From the NCBI GenBank assembly GCA_938035125.1, contig CALHNS010000018.1:1-56381 (forward strand): a stretch of 56,381 nucleotides of DNA. Reading direction: 5' to 3'. The stretch is from an uncultured Granulosicoccaceae bacterium. Its GTDB lineage: Bacteria > Pseudomonadota > Gammaproteobacteria > Granulosicoccales > Granulosicoccaceae. The notes beneath the pieces were generated by a model. The model saw only the letters and a list, made by a program, of their open reading frames with translations. It was not told the DNA's origin and ran no database searches. Within the stretch, counting starts at the first letter, position 1. Every line of letters begins with the position of its first letter. Shown here piece by piece: positions 43,087-52,700 of the stretch. The position numbers and the translations under genes were made by a program.

Positions 43087-44868
43087 ATGAAGCGTAAGCA
43101 AACCTTGCTAGCTTTTGCTGGCTCTTTGACACTTGGTGCGGCTTGTTTTAGCACCAGTGCAATAGCTGATGTATCCGTTGATGACTTAATGAACGATCAA
43201 GCCACCACCGGCGATATCGTCACTAATGGTCTAGGGCCACGAGGCCAACGATTCAGTCCGTTGGATACCCTAAATAAAGACAACATAAAAAACCTGTACC
43301 CCGTTTGGTCATTTTCTTTCGGTGGGGAAAAACAGCGTGGTCAAGAATCCCAACCATTGATAAAAGATGGCGTCATGTACGTAACCGGTTCATACAGCCG
43401 CATGTGGGCTATTGATATTGCAAGCGGTGAAGAGTTGTGGCAATACGATGCGCGATTGCCTGAAGGCATTTTGCCTTGCTGTGATGTTGTAAACCGTGGG
43501 GCTGCCATTTTGGGTGACAAGGTTTACTTCGGTACCCTTGATGCGAAAATTGTTGCCCTTGATGCAAAGACCGGCAAAGTGGTTTGGCGTAAAACAATTG
43601 GTGACTATGAAGCAGGTTATTCCTACACCGCAGCGCCGTTAATCGTCCCTACAGAAGCGCACGGTCCATTGATTCTGACCGGTAATTCTGGTGGTGAATT
43701 TGGTGTGGTAGGCGTTGTGGAAGCGCGCAATCCTGAAACCGGTGAAACGGTTTGGAGTCGTCCGGTTATTGAAGGGCATATGGGTACGCTTAATGGTGAA
43801 GAGTCCACCATGACTGGCACCAAGAACGCAACTTGGCCTGGCGATATGTGGGAAAACGGTGGTGGCGCGACTTGGCTTGGTGGTACATACGATCCAGATA
43901 CCAAGTTAGCTTATTTTGGAACGGGTAATCCTGCGCCATGGAATTCGCACTTACGTCCTGGCGATAATTTACACTCTGCTTCGCGAATTGCGATTGATCC
44001 TGAAACGGGTGAAATAGAGTGGGGTTTCCAAACCACACCTAATGATGCTTGGGATTACGATGGTGTTAATGAGTTCATCTCATTTGATATGGAGAAAGAT
44101 GGCGAAACGGTAAAAGCGGGTGCAACCGCTGATCGTAACGGTTTCTTCTACGTGTTAGATCGTACTAACGGCGAATTTATTTCAGCAACTCCTTTTGTGC
44201 AAAACATTACTTGGGCAGAAGGTATGGATGAAAACGGTAAGCCTATTTGGAATCCTGAAAACCGTCCTGGTGATCCAACTGAATCTGCCGATGGCAAAAA
44301 AGGTGAAGCTATCTTTGCTGTTCCTGGATTTTTAGGTGGGAAGAACTGGATGCCAATGGCTTACTCACAGAACACCAAAAATTTCTATGTTCCATCAAAC
44401 GAATGGGGAATGGATCTTTGGAATGAGCCTGTAACCTATAAAAAAGGTGCGGCTTATTTAGGAGCGGGTTTCACCATTAAACCGGTTTTTGATGATTACA
44501 TTGGCTCTTTGAAGGCGGTTGATCCCGTATCAGGTGAGGTTAAGTGGGAATACAAGAACAAAGCGCCTTTATGGGGCGGTGTTTTAACCACAGCCGGTGG
44601 TCTGGTTTTCACAGGTACTCCTGAAGGCTACCTAAAAGCGTTTGATGATGAAACCGGTGAAGAGCTTTGGAAATTTCAAACAGGTACCGGTATCGTCTCC
44701 TCTCCAATTACGTGGGAGCAAGACGGTGAACAGTACGTCGCCATCGTAGCGGGCTGGGGCGGAGCTGTTCCACTTTGGGGTGGAGAAGTAGCCAAAGTGG
44801 TTAACTACCTGAATCAAGGTGGATCCGTTTGGGTGTTTAAAATCCCTGAAGGTTTAGCATCGAAATAA
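43087..44868 (+). CDS. pedH: PQQ-dependent alcohol dehydrogenase, lanthanide-type (PedH/ExaA family)
   Basis: This periplasmic quinoprotein oxidises alcohols to aldehydes with PQQ and passes electrons to cytochrome c. I start at ATG 43087, after GGAGGAG at 43071; the earlier in-frame TTG at 43063 lacks support. The 593-residue protein has a signal peptide (ending AIADVS at ~27), eight propeller blades, the vicinal disulfide C131-C132, metal-ligand E204 and N281, catalytic D323 and a second Asp D325 (WDYDG) at the position that marks lanthanide-dependent enzymes. Sequence is closer to ExaA/PedE/PedH ([25 protein letters not shown]) than to XoxF or MxaF. A terminator follows. Confidence 0.9.
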   Translation: MKRKQTLLAFAGSLTLGAACFSTSAIADVSVDDLMNDQATTGDIVTNGLGPRGQRFSPLDTLNKDNIKNLYPVWSFSFGGEKQRGQESQPLIKDGVMYVTGSYSRMWAIDIASGEELWQYDARLPEGILPCCDVVNRGAAILGDKVYFGTLDAKIVALDAKTGKVVWRKTIGDYEAGYSYTAAPLIVPTEAHGPLILTGNSGGEFGVVGVVEARNPETGETVWSRPVIEGHMGTLNGEESTMTGTKNATWPGDMWENGGGATWLGGTYDPDTKLAYFGTGNPAPWNSHLRPGDNLHSASRIAIDPETGEIEWGFQTTPNDAWDYDGVNEFISFDMEKDGETVKAGATADRNGFFYVLDRTNGEFISATPFVQNITWAEGMDENGKPIWNPENRPGDPTESADGKKGEAIFAVPGFLGGKNWMPMAYSQNTKNFYVPSNEWGMDLWNEPVTYKKGAAYLGAGFTIKPVFDDYIGSLKAVDPVSGEVKWEYKNKAPLWGGVLTTAGGLVFTGTPEGYLKAFDDETGEELWKFQTGTGIVSSPITWEQDGEQYVAIVAGWGGAVPLWGGEVAKVVNYLNQGGSVWVFKIPEGLASK

Positions 44869-44896
44869 CCCGTAAATAGATGGGTAGTGAAATTGG

Positions 44897-44926
44897 CGGG
44901 CCATCTTCGGATGGCCCGTTTGTTTT
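44897..44926 (+). terminator. Rho-independent terminator after the PQQ dehydrogenase
   Basis: The stem CGGGCCATC/GATGGCCCG with a TTCG tetraloop, followed by TTTGTTTT, lies 29 bp after the stop. The next gene (ilvY) converges. Confidence 0.92.
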
Positions 44927-44951
44927 AGCATTAATAAAAAAAAATTCGTCT

Positions 44952-45851
44952 TCAGTTTTCTGGGGCCGTTTCAGCAAGATTCCAAAAGGCCTGTACCAAC
45001 GGATTTTGCAGCCTTCGAGTTTGCGTAAACAGGCCCAGATGATAAGGCTCTAGCTTTGGCAGCACATTCCATAGCTTCACTTGATCGCCTAACGAGCTGT
45101 TATCCAGAACAATTTTTGGAACCACGCCAACACCTAGCCCCAAGCTCACCATGCTAACGATTGCCTCATTGCCGCTAACTTGTGCGTAAATGCGTGGGGT
45201 AATTTTTTTTGCTTTAAACCAGTTATCCACGCGGGTTCTTGCTAGTCCGCTTTCAGCCAATATCAAGGGAACCTCTCGCCACTGTTCGGCTTGCTTGGGT
45301 GGGCCATTGGTGGGAATTTCTGAAGCCGAACTATTTTTAGGTGCGATGAAAACCAAAGGAGAGGATTGCAACGGACGAAACGATAGCGCCCGAGGCAAGG
45401 TCGGGCCACGAGCGGCGATCGCAAAATCTTCATCACCGGCTTGCACTCGGGATAATGCCAATTCAGGGTTTCCCGTATGCAATTTAATGTCGATGTTAGG
45501 ATGAGTGCGGCGAAGGCGTTCAAGTAACTCCACTAACATGCTATGGCTTGCAGTGACCGAACAGTAGAGGCTGATCTCGCCATGGAGCTCGCCTACATCG
45601 CTGCGCAATTGGTGCCGAACATCGTTCCATTCCGCTAAAGCGTTTCTGGCGTATTGCTCAAACAATCGGCCTTGCTGTGTGAGCGTAACCGAGCGATTAT
45701 CGCGATCAAAAAGCCGTGCGCCAACTTCATCTTCCAGCTGGCGAATGCTGCGCGACAGCGCTGAGTGGCTGACGTTGGTTTGTTCGCTGGCTCGGCCGAA
45801 ATGTAGGCATTCAGCAAGGGCTAGAAACTGCTCTAAAAGGCGAGGCGTCAC
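44952..45851 (-). CDS. ilvY: LysR-type activator of ilvC
   Basis: IlvY activates ilvC in response to acetolactate or acetohydroxybutyrate. The 299-residue protein has an N-terminal winged helix (FLALAECLHFGRASEQTNVSHSALSRSIRQLE, in the first 45 residues) and the IlvY-like segments LYCSVTASHS and GNEAIVSMVSLGLGVGVVPKIVL. Its divergence from ilvC across a symmetrical site matches the E. coli ilvY-ilvC arrangement and is the main reason for the specific name. Confidence 0.88.
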   Translation of the reverse strand: MTPRLLEQFLALAECLHFGRASEQTNVSHSALSRSIRQLEDEVGARLFDRDNRSVTLTQQGRLFEQYARNALAEWNDVRHQLRSDVGELHGEISLYCSVTASHSMLVELLERLRRTHPNIDIKLHTGNPELALSRVQAGDEDFAIAARGPTLPRALSFRPLQSSPLVFIAPKNSSASEIPTNGPPKQAEQWREVPLILAESGLARTRVDNWFKAKKITPRIYAQVSGNEAIVSMVSLGLGVGVVPKIVLDNSSLGDQVKLWNVLPKLEPYHLGLFTQTRRLQNPLVQAFWNLAETAPEN

Positions 45852-45875
45852 GTGGCGTCTCTATATTGCTAAATG

Positions 45876-45892
45876 TGGGATATTATATCCCA
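45876..45892. promoter_or_regulatory. Palindromic operator between ilvY and ilvC
   Basis: TGGGATAT-T-ATATCCCA is a perfect 17-bp palindrome, 24 bp before ilvY and 86 bp before ilvC. It fits a LysR-family (IlvY) binding site. Assignment is inferred from position and symmetry. Confidence 0.7.
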
Positions 45893-45978
45893 AACAGTTC
45901 AATTTACGAAATCACAAAAATGGGTAAGAATGCACCAGTAGATATTTTTGCCTCTTTTTTCAATGTCAGGAGCCCCTC

Positions 45979-47454
45979 ATGGGAACAAATTATTTTAATA
46001 GCCTGTCGCTGCGTGAGCAGTTAGAACAGCTCGGCAAATGCCGATTTATGCACTTAGATGAATTCACCGAAGGTGTGGATGCGCTGAAGGGCAAAAAAAT
46101 GGTCGTTATTGGCTGTGGGGCGCAAGGGCTGAACCAAGGTTTAAATTTACGTGACAGTGGTTTAGATGTCTCATACGCCTTGCGTGCTGAAGCCATTTCG
46201 GAGAAGCGTCAATCTTTTAAAAACGCATCAGACAATGGCTTTACCGTGGGCACCTATGAAGATCTCATTCCAACGGCCGACGTTGTGCTGAATCTTACGC
46301 CTGACAAGCAGCACACGTCGGTTGTGAACGCGGTCATGCCAATGATGAAGAAAGGCTCTTGCTTATCGTACTCACACGGTTTCAATATCGTTGAAGAAGG
46401 TATGCAGGTTCGTGATGACATCACCGTCATTATGGTTGCACCTAAATGCCCAGGCTCAGAAGTGCGTGCTGAATACGTTCGTGGTTTTGGGGTTCCAACT
46501 CTTATCGCTGTGCATGAGAATAACGATCCGAATGGCGAAGGCTTATCGTTAGCAAAAGCCTACGCGGTTGGCACAGGCGGCCATAAAGCAGGCGTTTTAA
46601 TGTCATCGTTTGTAGCGGAAGTTAAATCAGACTTAATGGGTGAGCAAACCATTCTATGTGGCATGTTGCAAACCGGTTCACTGCTTTGCTACGACAAAAT
46701 GATGGAAGAAGGGATTGATCCAGGTTATGCGGCAAAGCTTATTCAATATGGCTGGGAAACCGTAACCGAAGCGTTGAAATACGGTGGTGTTACCAACATG
46801 ATGGATCGCTTGTCTAATCCTGCAAAAATTCGTGCGTTTGAATTAGCAGAAGAAATGAAAGATATCATGCGCCCGCTTTACCATAAGCATCAAGACGATA
46901 TCATGACGGGCCACTTCTCATCCACGATGATGGCTGATTGGGCTAATGATGATAAAGATCTTTTAGGTTGGCGCGCGGATACTGCAGAAACAGCCTTTGA
47001 AAAACAAGCCGCGGGTGATATGGAAATCAGTGAGCAGGAATATTTTGATAACGGCATTCTGATGGTAGCCATGGTGAAAGCTGGGGTAGAGCTAGCTTTT
47101 GAAACCATGACTGATGCTGGCATCATTGCTGATTCGGCTTACTACGAATCGCTGCATGAAACTCCGTTAATTGCTAATACCATCGCACGTAAAAAATTAT
47201 ATGAGATGAATGCAACGATATCGGATACTGCAGAGTACGGTTGTTATTTATATAACCATGCTTGTGTGCCTTTATTACAAGATTTCATGAAACCATTAAA
47301 AAGCGATGTCATCGGTAAAGGCTTACAGTTAAATGACTCAAGTGTTGATAATGCGCGTTTAATCGAAGTGAATGATGCCATTCGTAGCCATCCTGTTGAA
47401 GCCATTGGTGCAGAGCTTCGTGGTCACATGGCTGATATGAAGCGTATCGTCTGA
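45979..47454 (+). CDS. ilvC: Ketol-acid reductoisomerase, class II
   Basis: The enzyme isomerises and reduces acetolactate with NADPH in valine/isoleucine synthesis. At 491 residues it is the long, enteric class II form with a duplicated C-terminal domain. The N-terminal nucleotide motif is [17 protein letters not shown], with the family's metal-binding acidic residues in the knotted domain ([11 protein letters not shown]). It has CAGGAG before the ATG. Its stop overlaps the next gene's ATG. It is separated from ilvIH by ~35 kb. Confidence 0.96.
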   Translation: MGTNYFNSLSLREQLEQLGKCRFMHLDEFTEGVDALKGKKMVVIGCGAQGLNQGLNLRDSGLDVSYALRAEAISEKRQSFKNASDNGFTVGTYEDLIPTADVVLNLTPDKQHTSVVNAVMPMMKKGSCLSYSHGFNIVEEGMQVRDDITVIMVAPKCPGSEVRAEYVRGFGVPTLIAVHENNDPNGEGLSLAKAYAVGTGGHKAGVLMSSFVAEVKSDLMGEQTILCGMLQTGSLLCYDKMMEEGIDPGYAAKLIQYGWETVTEALKYGGVTNMMDRLSNPAKIRAFELAEEMKDIMRPLYHKHQDDIMTGHFSSTMMADWANDDKDLLGWRADTAETAFEKQAAGDMEISEQEYFDNGILMVAMVKAGVELAFETMTDAGIIADSAYYESLHETPLIANTIARKKLYEMNATISDTAEYGCYLYNHACVPLLQDFMKPLKSDVIGKGLQLNDSSVDNARLIEVNDAIRSHPVEAIGAELRGHMADMKRIV

Positions 47455-48875
47455 TGGCATTGCCCGTTGACATCACCTTTGACGCTGTCGATGTTGATTT
47501 CGACGGGCATTTTCAACTGCATGACATTAATTGGTCAATCCAGTTTGGTGAGCATTGGCTAATTGCAGGTGCTAACGGTTCAGGAAAATCTGCTCTGGCA
47601 GCTGTTTTAGCCGGAGCGGGTGATCTTTCAGGAGGAACACTGACAGGTTTACCTGGAAAAGTTGCCTTAGTATCTTACGAAGCACAAGCTGAACTTATTG
47701 CCGATGAACTGAAAAAAGATGATGCTGATATTCTAGATGTCATCAGTGAAGGCACACCCGTTGCCGAAATTATTCAAAGAGACACATCCGATCCAGATCT
47801 TGCTAATCAACTGATTGTGCAGTTCGGTTTGACACCGCTTTTAAGCCGAGCTTTTCGAAAACTCTCAACCGGTGAAACACGAAAAGTGATGCTCGTTCGA
47901 GCGCTTGCCAGTGAACCTGATTTGTTGGTTCTGGATGAGCCGTTTGATGGTTTGGATGTGAACACGCATCCGATGTTACTTGAGCATTTGACTCGCATTA
48001 TTAAAACGACCCCCACGGTATTGGTGTTAAATCGAATTGATGAGAGGCCTGAATATATAACGCATATCGCTTGGGTTGAACACGGGCGAATAGAGCAACA
48101 GGTAAATTGTGCCGATCCGAAAGCTGTGGCCGAACTGAATCAATTGCTGCATTTAACCCACACAAGTATTTCATTGCCAGACCCCGACCCCATTGATCGT
48201 TTGCCTGCGTTGGACCCATCCAAGCCATTAGTGGATATTCGCAATGCATCGGTTAAGTATGCTGATAATGTAGTGTTCGACAATGTGAATTGGCGAATTG
48301 AGAGGGGAGAGCATTGGCAGCTCACCGGGCCCAACGGGAGCGGGAAAACGTGTTTGCTATCGCTGATCACGGGGGACCACCCCCAGTGTTATGTGAATGA
48401 TATTAATGTGTTCGGATTTCAGCGGGGCAATGGCGAAACCATTTGGCAGATAAAGCAATTTATTGGATACGTCTCAACTCAGTTGCAGTGGGAATATCGT
48501 GTTAGTACGAATTTAAAGAATGTCGTTCTTTCAGGGTTTCACGATAGCATTGGTGTGTACACACATTCTAGTGATGCGCAAAAAGCGATAGCCGATCAGT
48601 GGTTAGAAATTTTAGGTATGGGGCATCGCGCGAACGAATCATTTAACCAACTGTCGCATGGTGATAAGCGACTACTGTTGATTGCGCGAGCGATGGTTAA
48701 ACATCCTCCGTTGCTTATTTTGGATGAGCCTTGTTTGGGATTGGACGATATGAATCGGCGATTGGTCTTGGCGTTAATAGAAAAAATTTGCGCTAGCGGC
48801 AAAACCACCGTGTTATACGTTAATCATCATGCTGAAGACAAAGTCGCAGGTATTGATCAGTACAAAAATTTGTAG
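47454..48875 (+). CDS. modF: Duplicated ABC ATPase, ModF/PhrA-like
   Basis: The 473-residue protein has two ABC ATPase domains without membrane segments: domain 1 with GANGSGKSALA (~39-49), LSTGETRKV and LDEPFDGLD; domain 2 with GPNGSGKTCLL (~295), LSHGDKR and LDEPCLGLDD. Layout and length match ModF, an E. coli protein encoded by the mod region whose function is unclear. Its ATG overlaps the ilvC stop, so the two are co-transcribed, an unusual pairing. A molybdenum role is not supported here. Confidence 0.75.
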   Translation: MALPVDITFDAVDVDFDGHFQLHDINWSIQFGEHWLIAGANGSGKSALAAVLAGAGDLSGGTLTGLPGKVALVSYEAQAELIADELKKDDADILDVISEGTPVAEIIQRDTSDPDLANQLIVQFGLTPLLSRAFRKLSTGETRKVMLVRALASEPDLLVLDEPFDGLDVNTHPMLLEHLTRIIKTTPTVLVLNRIDERPEYITHIAWVEHGRIEQQVNCADPKAVAELNQLLHLTHTSISLPDPDPIDRLPALDPSKPLVDIRNASVKYADNVVFDNVNWRIERGEHWQLTGPNGSGKTCLLSLITGDHPQCYVNDINVFGFQRGNGETIWQIKQFIGYVSTQLQWEYRVSTNLKNVVLSGFHDSIGVYTHSSDAQKAIADQWLEILGMGHRANESFNQLSHGDKRLLLIARAMVKHPPLLILDEPCLGLDDMNRRLVLALIEKICASGKTTVLYVNHHAEDKVAGIDQYKNL

Positions 48876-48938
48876 CTCACCTTTAAGGCTTGCGAATCAG
48901 TACATTGTATTGTTAATTGTAATTTCAAGGAAAAGTTC

Positions 48939-49376
48939 ATGAAAAAAATAGTTGTTTTTTTTGTAATCGCTTTTTTACCCTTAATGCTGCAAGCAGACAA
49001 TGATGGCAATACATTTGGTGCGGCGGGTGTTCTGTCTAATAAAAATTCAGAAGATCTTCCCGAGGCTACGTTGTCCTCTGGTATGCCATTGCTAGAGAAT
49101 AGCTCTCTTCTGCTTCAATCTGGAAAATATTATGAGTGGGAAATTACCTCTGACGGTAGTCAGGAACTCGCTTTAGCAGGCGCTGAATTTCTTAGGGCTA
49201 TTTGGATCGATGAAATTGTTATCAATGGCATTGAAATTCGACCATTAGGATTGGATAGTATTGAGTTTGATGAAGAGGGTACTGTTGAAATTAGTTTCCT
49301 TGCCATAAAGCCGGGCACGTTTAGATTTGGTGTTCCTGGAAGGGAATCGCAAACTATCGAAATTACCATTCAGTAG
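48939..49376 (+). CDS. Small secreted protein, unknown
   Basis: I do not recognise this 145-residue protein. It has a typical signal peptide (MKKIVVFFVIAFLPLMLQA, ~1-19) and an acidic, beta-rich mature part. The C-terminal half (ISFLAIKPGTFRFGVPGRES) recalls the last strands of a small beta-sandwich. It has AAGGAAAAG 8 bp before the ATG. Its neighbours, modF and dgkA, give no clue to its function. Confidence 0.6.
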   Translation: MKKIVVFFVIAFLPLMLQADNDGNTFGAAGVLSNKNSEDLPEATLSSGMPLLENSSLLLQSGKYYEWEITSDGSQELALAGAEFLRAIWIDEIVINGIEIRPLGLDSIEFDEEGTVEISFLAIKPGTFRFGVPGRESQTIEITIQ

Positions 49377-49497
49377 AAAATAGATGGTAAGAACAACTTG
49401 CTGAGCGCGTTAGCGATAAAAGCTATTTATAATTATTAGCGATTTGGATTCTTATCAGAATGATACTGATGAGTATCGCTAACTTCGGCTACAAACT

Positions 49498-49857
49498 ATG
49501 AAAAACGAAGCAACCGGTATTAAACGAATCATTGCAGCTACGGGTTTTTCTATGGCAGGATTGTCGTCTGCGTATAAAACCGAAGCAGCATTTCGTCAAG
49601 AAGTTTGGCTTGCGATATTGTTAGTACCGTTAGCTTTATTTCTAGGCGACAATGCTATGGAAATCAGTTTGATGATCGGCTCGGTGTTATTGCTAATGAT
49701 TACCGAGCTACTCAATACCGCAATTGAAATCGTTGTAGACAGAATCGGATCTGACTATAACGAGCTTTCGGGGCGTGCCAAAGATACGGGTTCAGCGGCG
49801 GTGTTTCTTGCGATTGTGTTGGTCATTGTTGTGTGGTTTGGTGCATTAGTCAACTAG
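49498..49857 (+). CDS. dgkA: Diacylglycerol kinase
   Basis: DgkA recycles diacylglycerol to phosphatidic acid in the inner membrane. The 119-residue protein has the family's three membrane segments, with the catalytic motif ELLNTAIEIVVDRI (~79-92) and EAAFRQE near residue 32. Length is normal. A heptamer repeat follows directly after its stop. Confidence 0.95.
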   Translation: MKNEATGIKRIIAATGFSMAGLSSAYKTEAAFRQEVWLAILLVPLALFLGDNAMEISLMIGSVLLLMITELLNTAIEIVVDRIGSDYNELSGRAKDTGSAAVFLAIVLVIVVWFGALVN

Positions 49858-49866
49858 TTGTTGGTT

Positions 49867-49913
49867 GTTAGGTGTTAGGTGTTAGGTGTTAGGTGTTAGG
49901 TGTTAGGTGTTAG
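49867..49913. repeat. Heptanucleotide tandem repeat (GTTAGGT)6
   Basis: Six perfect copies of GTTAGGT (49867-49908) are followed by a partial copy. They end 37 bp before the ATG (49951) of the serine hydrolase. A unit of seven is not a multiple of three and can change length by slipped-strand pairing. Confidence 0.93.
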
Positions 49914-49950
49914 TAATATTAATAAAAATAAAATATTTGGGAAGGACGCC

Positions 49951-50952
49951 ATGCACGGAATCAGCCGTCGCTCGTTTCTATCGGGTGCCGCTGCACTATT
50001 AGCAACCCCGTTTACAGCGCAAGCCAGCGATTGGCAAAGTGTGGTAACGGTTGCTCGTGGTTTCGATCAATGTCATGCCGTGGTTGTATTTCAAGAAGGT
50101 CGGCAAGTATTGTCTGAGGTCTTTCGTGGCCCCAGTATCAATAAAGCAGTACCGGTTAAATCAGTGTCTAAAACAATTGTTGCCGCTCTTACTGGCGCGG
50201 CGATTGATAGAGGCGAGATTTCGACAGTTGATGCAACATTAGGTGAGATAGCACCTGAATTAATCCCAGCGAAAGCTGATCCTTCCGTTGCTGCAATTTC
50301 TGTAGAAAATCTTTTAACCATGCAGGCCGGTTTAGAACGTACATCAGGCCCCAATTATGGTGTTTGGGTAAACAGTAAAGATTGGGTTGCTAATGCGTTA
50401 TCTCGACCTATGGTGGCAAAGCCTGGAACACTCATGCTTTACTCAACGGGCACATCCCATGTAATGGGTGCGGTATTGTCTCACGTGTCTGGTAAAAATT
50501 TGTTGTCTCTTGCAAGAGAGCGTTTAGGCAAGCCTTTAAACACCGAAATACCAGCCTGGACTCGTGACCCGCAAGGTCGTTATCTTGGTGGTAACGAAAT
50601 GGCACTAACGTTAAATGGAATGATTCAATTTGGCGAAATGTATCGCAACAGGGGGAGAATTAAAGACCAACAAGTTTTGAGCGAGCAATGGGTTGAACAA
50701 TCGATGATCCCTCAAACACGATCTTTATTTTCAGGGCTTGGCTACGGTTACGGCTGGTTTCTAGGGCAAAGCAACAACACCGATTATGCACTTGCTCGTG
50801 GTTACGGCGGGCAAGTCATTTGCATCGTTCCACAACTTGAGTTAACGCTTGCCATTACTTCAGATCCAACGCGTTTGGCAAGAAGTACCGGTTATTTTGG
50901 CGATTTAATACGTCTTATTGAAAACCATGTTATTCCGGTGGCTCGGTCGTAA
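49951..50952 (+). CDS. Tat-exported serine hydrolase, class C beta-lactamase-like
   Basis: I start at ATG 49951 (GGAAGGAC upstream, then Tat leader SRRSFLSGAAAL); a GTG at 49900 in the repeat is in frame but less likely. The ~334-residue protein has the serine hydrolase motif SVSK (SxxK, about residues 62-65) and a YSTG segment where this family often has YxN. The C-terminal GYGYGWFLG is typical of esterase-type EstB/class C relatives. It may act on peptides or esters in the periplasm; a true beta-lactamase role is not supported. Confidence 0.8.
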   Translation: MHGISRRSFLSGAAALLATPFTAQASDWQSVVTVARGFDQCHAVVVFQEGRQVLSEVFRGPSINKAVPVKSVSKTIVAALTGAAIDRGEISTVDATLGEIAPELIPAKADPSVAAISVENLLTMQAGLERTSGPNYGVWVNSKDWVANALSRPMVAKPGTLMLYSTGTSHVMGAVLSHVSGKNLLSLARERLGKPLNTEIPAWTRDPQGRYLGGNEMALTLNGMIQFGEMYRNRGRIKDQQVLSEQWVEQSMIPQTRSLFSGLGYGYGWFLGQSNNTDYALARGYGGQVICIVPQLELTLAITSDPTRLARSTGYFGDLIRLIENHVIPVARS

Positions 50953-50979
50953 TTTGCGTTCCTATTCGATAAGGTCAAT

Positions 50980-51016
50980 CGCCAATGTTAGTCGCAATGT
51001 TAGTCGCAATGTTAGT
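50980..51016. repeat. Short 12-bp tandem repeat
   Basis: Three units of CGCAATGTTAGT, the first with one extra C, lie between the serine hydrolase and the convergent DUF3179 gene. The phrase GGTCAATCGC also occurs twice around them. No function is apparent. Confidence 0.8.
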
Positions 51017-51043
51017 CCTATAGTTTGTCACTAGGGTCAATCG

Positions 51044-52432
51044 CTAGGGCATCCATAGTTCAGTTTGAGGGTGAAACTGCGACCAAGCAAACCAGAAAGC
51101 CTGATGACTTGCTATTGGGCTATTAGGTTGATCAACATTTACAGCTTTGATGCCGCCGGCGGCTAATTCCAGTTTGATGTTTTCTACCGCAATTTCATCA
51201 CCGCGCATGAGTGCGATTAATGCGGTTGATCGTTGAAAGGCAATAGGTTTTCCAGAAGCTGTGATTGCACCTATAACGTCTTCATGAACGGGTAAGCGCG
51301 GATCAACCTCTCCGATGGGGAAGATAGGGCCGTTGGCATCGCGTTTATTATAATGGTCTGGATTTCTTCCTAATGCATAACGCTCCAACAATACGGTGGT
51401 TTTCGGATATTCGCGTTTCCAAGTGCCCCAATCGGTTGTCACAACAGTGGCTTGTTTAAGGGTAAGTGATTTTTCAGCTAACGGGCCAGTTACTGCACGA
51501 CCTAAGAACGTATCGAAAATCGAATGCGTTGTTAAATCGTACATGACTTTATTAGAACGGCTTAATAGGCCTGATGTGCGCAAGATAGGTCGATCAATAC
51601 CTTCGGGTAATTCGTCTGTAAAGTAGGCCTGTGCAGCTCCGCAAAGCGTGCAGTAAGGAATGCCTAAGTTTCTTCCCCCCAGTGTGTCGTTCACCATTTC
51701 GCGAACTTCCATAATTCGTCGTGGGTAGGCACGGGCTTCGCCATTGATTTCAATACCGAAAACGATGTCTTCATCTTTTAGCCAAACAGCATCTTCGGCA
51801 TTGCTAACGTCAGGGTTATCAGCGGCAGGAATACAGTTACAACCTTCATCGGTTGTGTTGTAGGCTCGTTTATCAATTAACACACCACCCCAAGATACCA
51901 GTCTCCAGTCGATATCACCTTCAACAAAAAGGTTTTCCCATCCTGGAATGTTTAGCGTAAATATAGCCCGCTTAAAATCTAAATAATTCGGTGGTGCTGG
52001 AATATCCCAGGCGATTAGGTGGTTTGTGATATCCGGCCAAGAGTCGTCATTGTTTAGATCTTTTCCGAGTAACTTCGATGCTGCACGGGTCAGTGAGGAG
52101 TATGGCCTGCTAGCGGCGACGAATCGCAGCATGTCGCTGATGATCCAGGCAAGCCTTGGATCTTCTGATTTAGCAATGGCAGCCAGTGCTAAGTCCTGAT
52201 TGTCATCCCAGGTACCTAAAGTAATGCTGTCAATAAAGGCGACTCGCGCTGCAAATTGCAATGCGGGAGACAGTGGGCCACTGGGCGTGGCAGGCGCGGG
52301 GCCGAATTGCTCTGTAACCGGATCTGATTGAGCCGAAATGTTGTTTTGCAAGAGTAGGAAAATGGGTAAAACAGCGCAAAGTGTCAACACGAACACACGC
52401 AATGTCGGTTTAAGATTCATACGATGTTTCAT
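51044..52432 (-). CDS. DUF3179 family secreted protein
   Basis: The 462-residue protein has a signal peptide (~1-36) and a DUF3179 domain: EDIVFGIEINGEARAYPRRIMEVREMVNDTLGG, then PYCTLCGAAQAYF, a Cys-rich segment (CTLC) that is typical, then FDTFLGRAVTGPL. The function of the family is not known; the conserved Cys and His hint at a metal or redox role. A segment with CNCIPAAD is also present. The start may be ATG 52432 or 52420. Confidence 0.85.
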   Translation of the reverse strand: MKHRMNLKPTLRVFVLTLCAVLPIFLLLQNNISAQSDPVTEQFGPAPATPSGPLSPALQFAARVAFIDSITLGTWDDNQDLALAAIAKSEDPRLAWIISDMLRFVAASRPYSSLTRAASKLLGKDLNNDDSWPDITNHLIAWDIPAPPNYLDFKRAIFTLNIPGWENLFVEGDIDWRLVSWGGVLIDKRAYNTTDEGCNCIPAADNPDVSNAEDAVWLKDEDIVFGIEINGEARAYPRRIMEVREMVNDTLGGRNLGIPYCTLCGAAQAYFTDELPEGIDRPILRTSGLLSRSNKVMYDLTTHSIFDTFLGRAVTGPLAEKSLTLKQATVVTTDWGTWKREYPKTTVLLERYALGRNPDHYNKRDANGPIFPIGEVDPRLPVHEDVIGAITASGKPIAFQRSTALIALMRGDEIAVENIKLELAAGGIKAVNVDQPNSPIASHQAFWFAWSQFHPQTELWMP

Positions 52433-52700
52433 AGCTAAATTTGCGAATTGGGCTAGGGGGGTGTTTCGGCAGTGCGTTTTCTGGTGTCTTTTTTATAAAG
52501 TCACTTGTATATAGAAAGTGTTGATCTGAAAACATAGAAAATAGTTCAATATTGATCATAATTGAGAACTAAGCCTCTGATACGAGTAGAAATGCTGCTG
52601 AGGCAATTCGATGCGCGTCTTATAGTAAAATGTATGAAGAATCCCGGTAGCCTCATCAACTAAGTAAAGAATAAAACCATGGCAGTACCTAACTAAAAAT

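Noticed and set aside
43087..44868. XoxF or MxaF methanol dehydrogenase
   Set aside because: The Asp pair and neighbours suggest XoxF at first, but the N-terminal [25 protein letters not shown] and [12 protein letters not shown] segments and the pedF/SoxYZ-like/metallohydrolase order fit the ExaA/PedH family better.
52545..52575. FNR box upstream of the metallophosphoesterase gene
   Set aside because: TTGATCATAATTGA resembles TTGAT-N4-ATCAA but the second half fails; only a short AT-rich palindrome remains.
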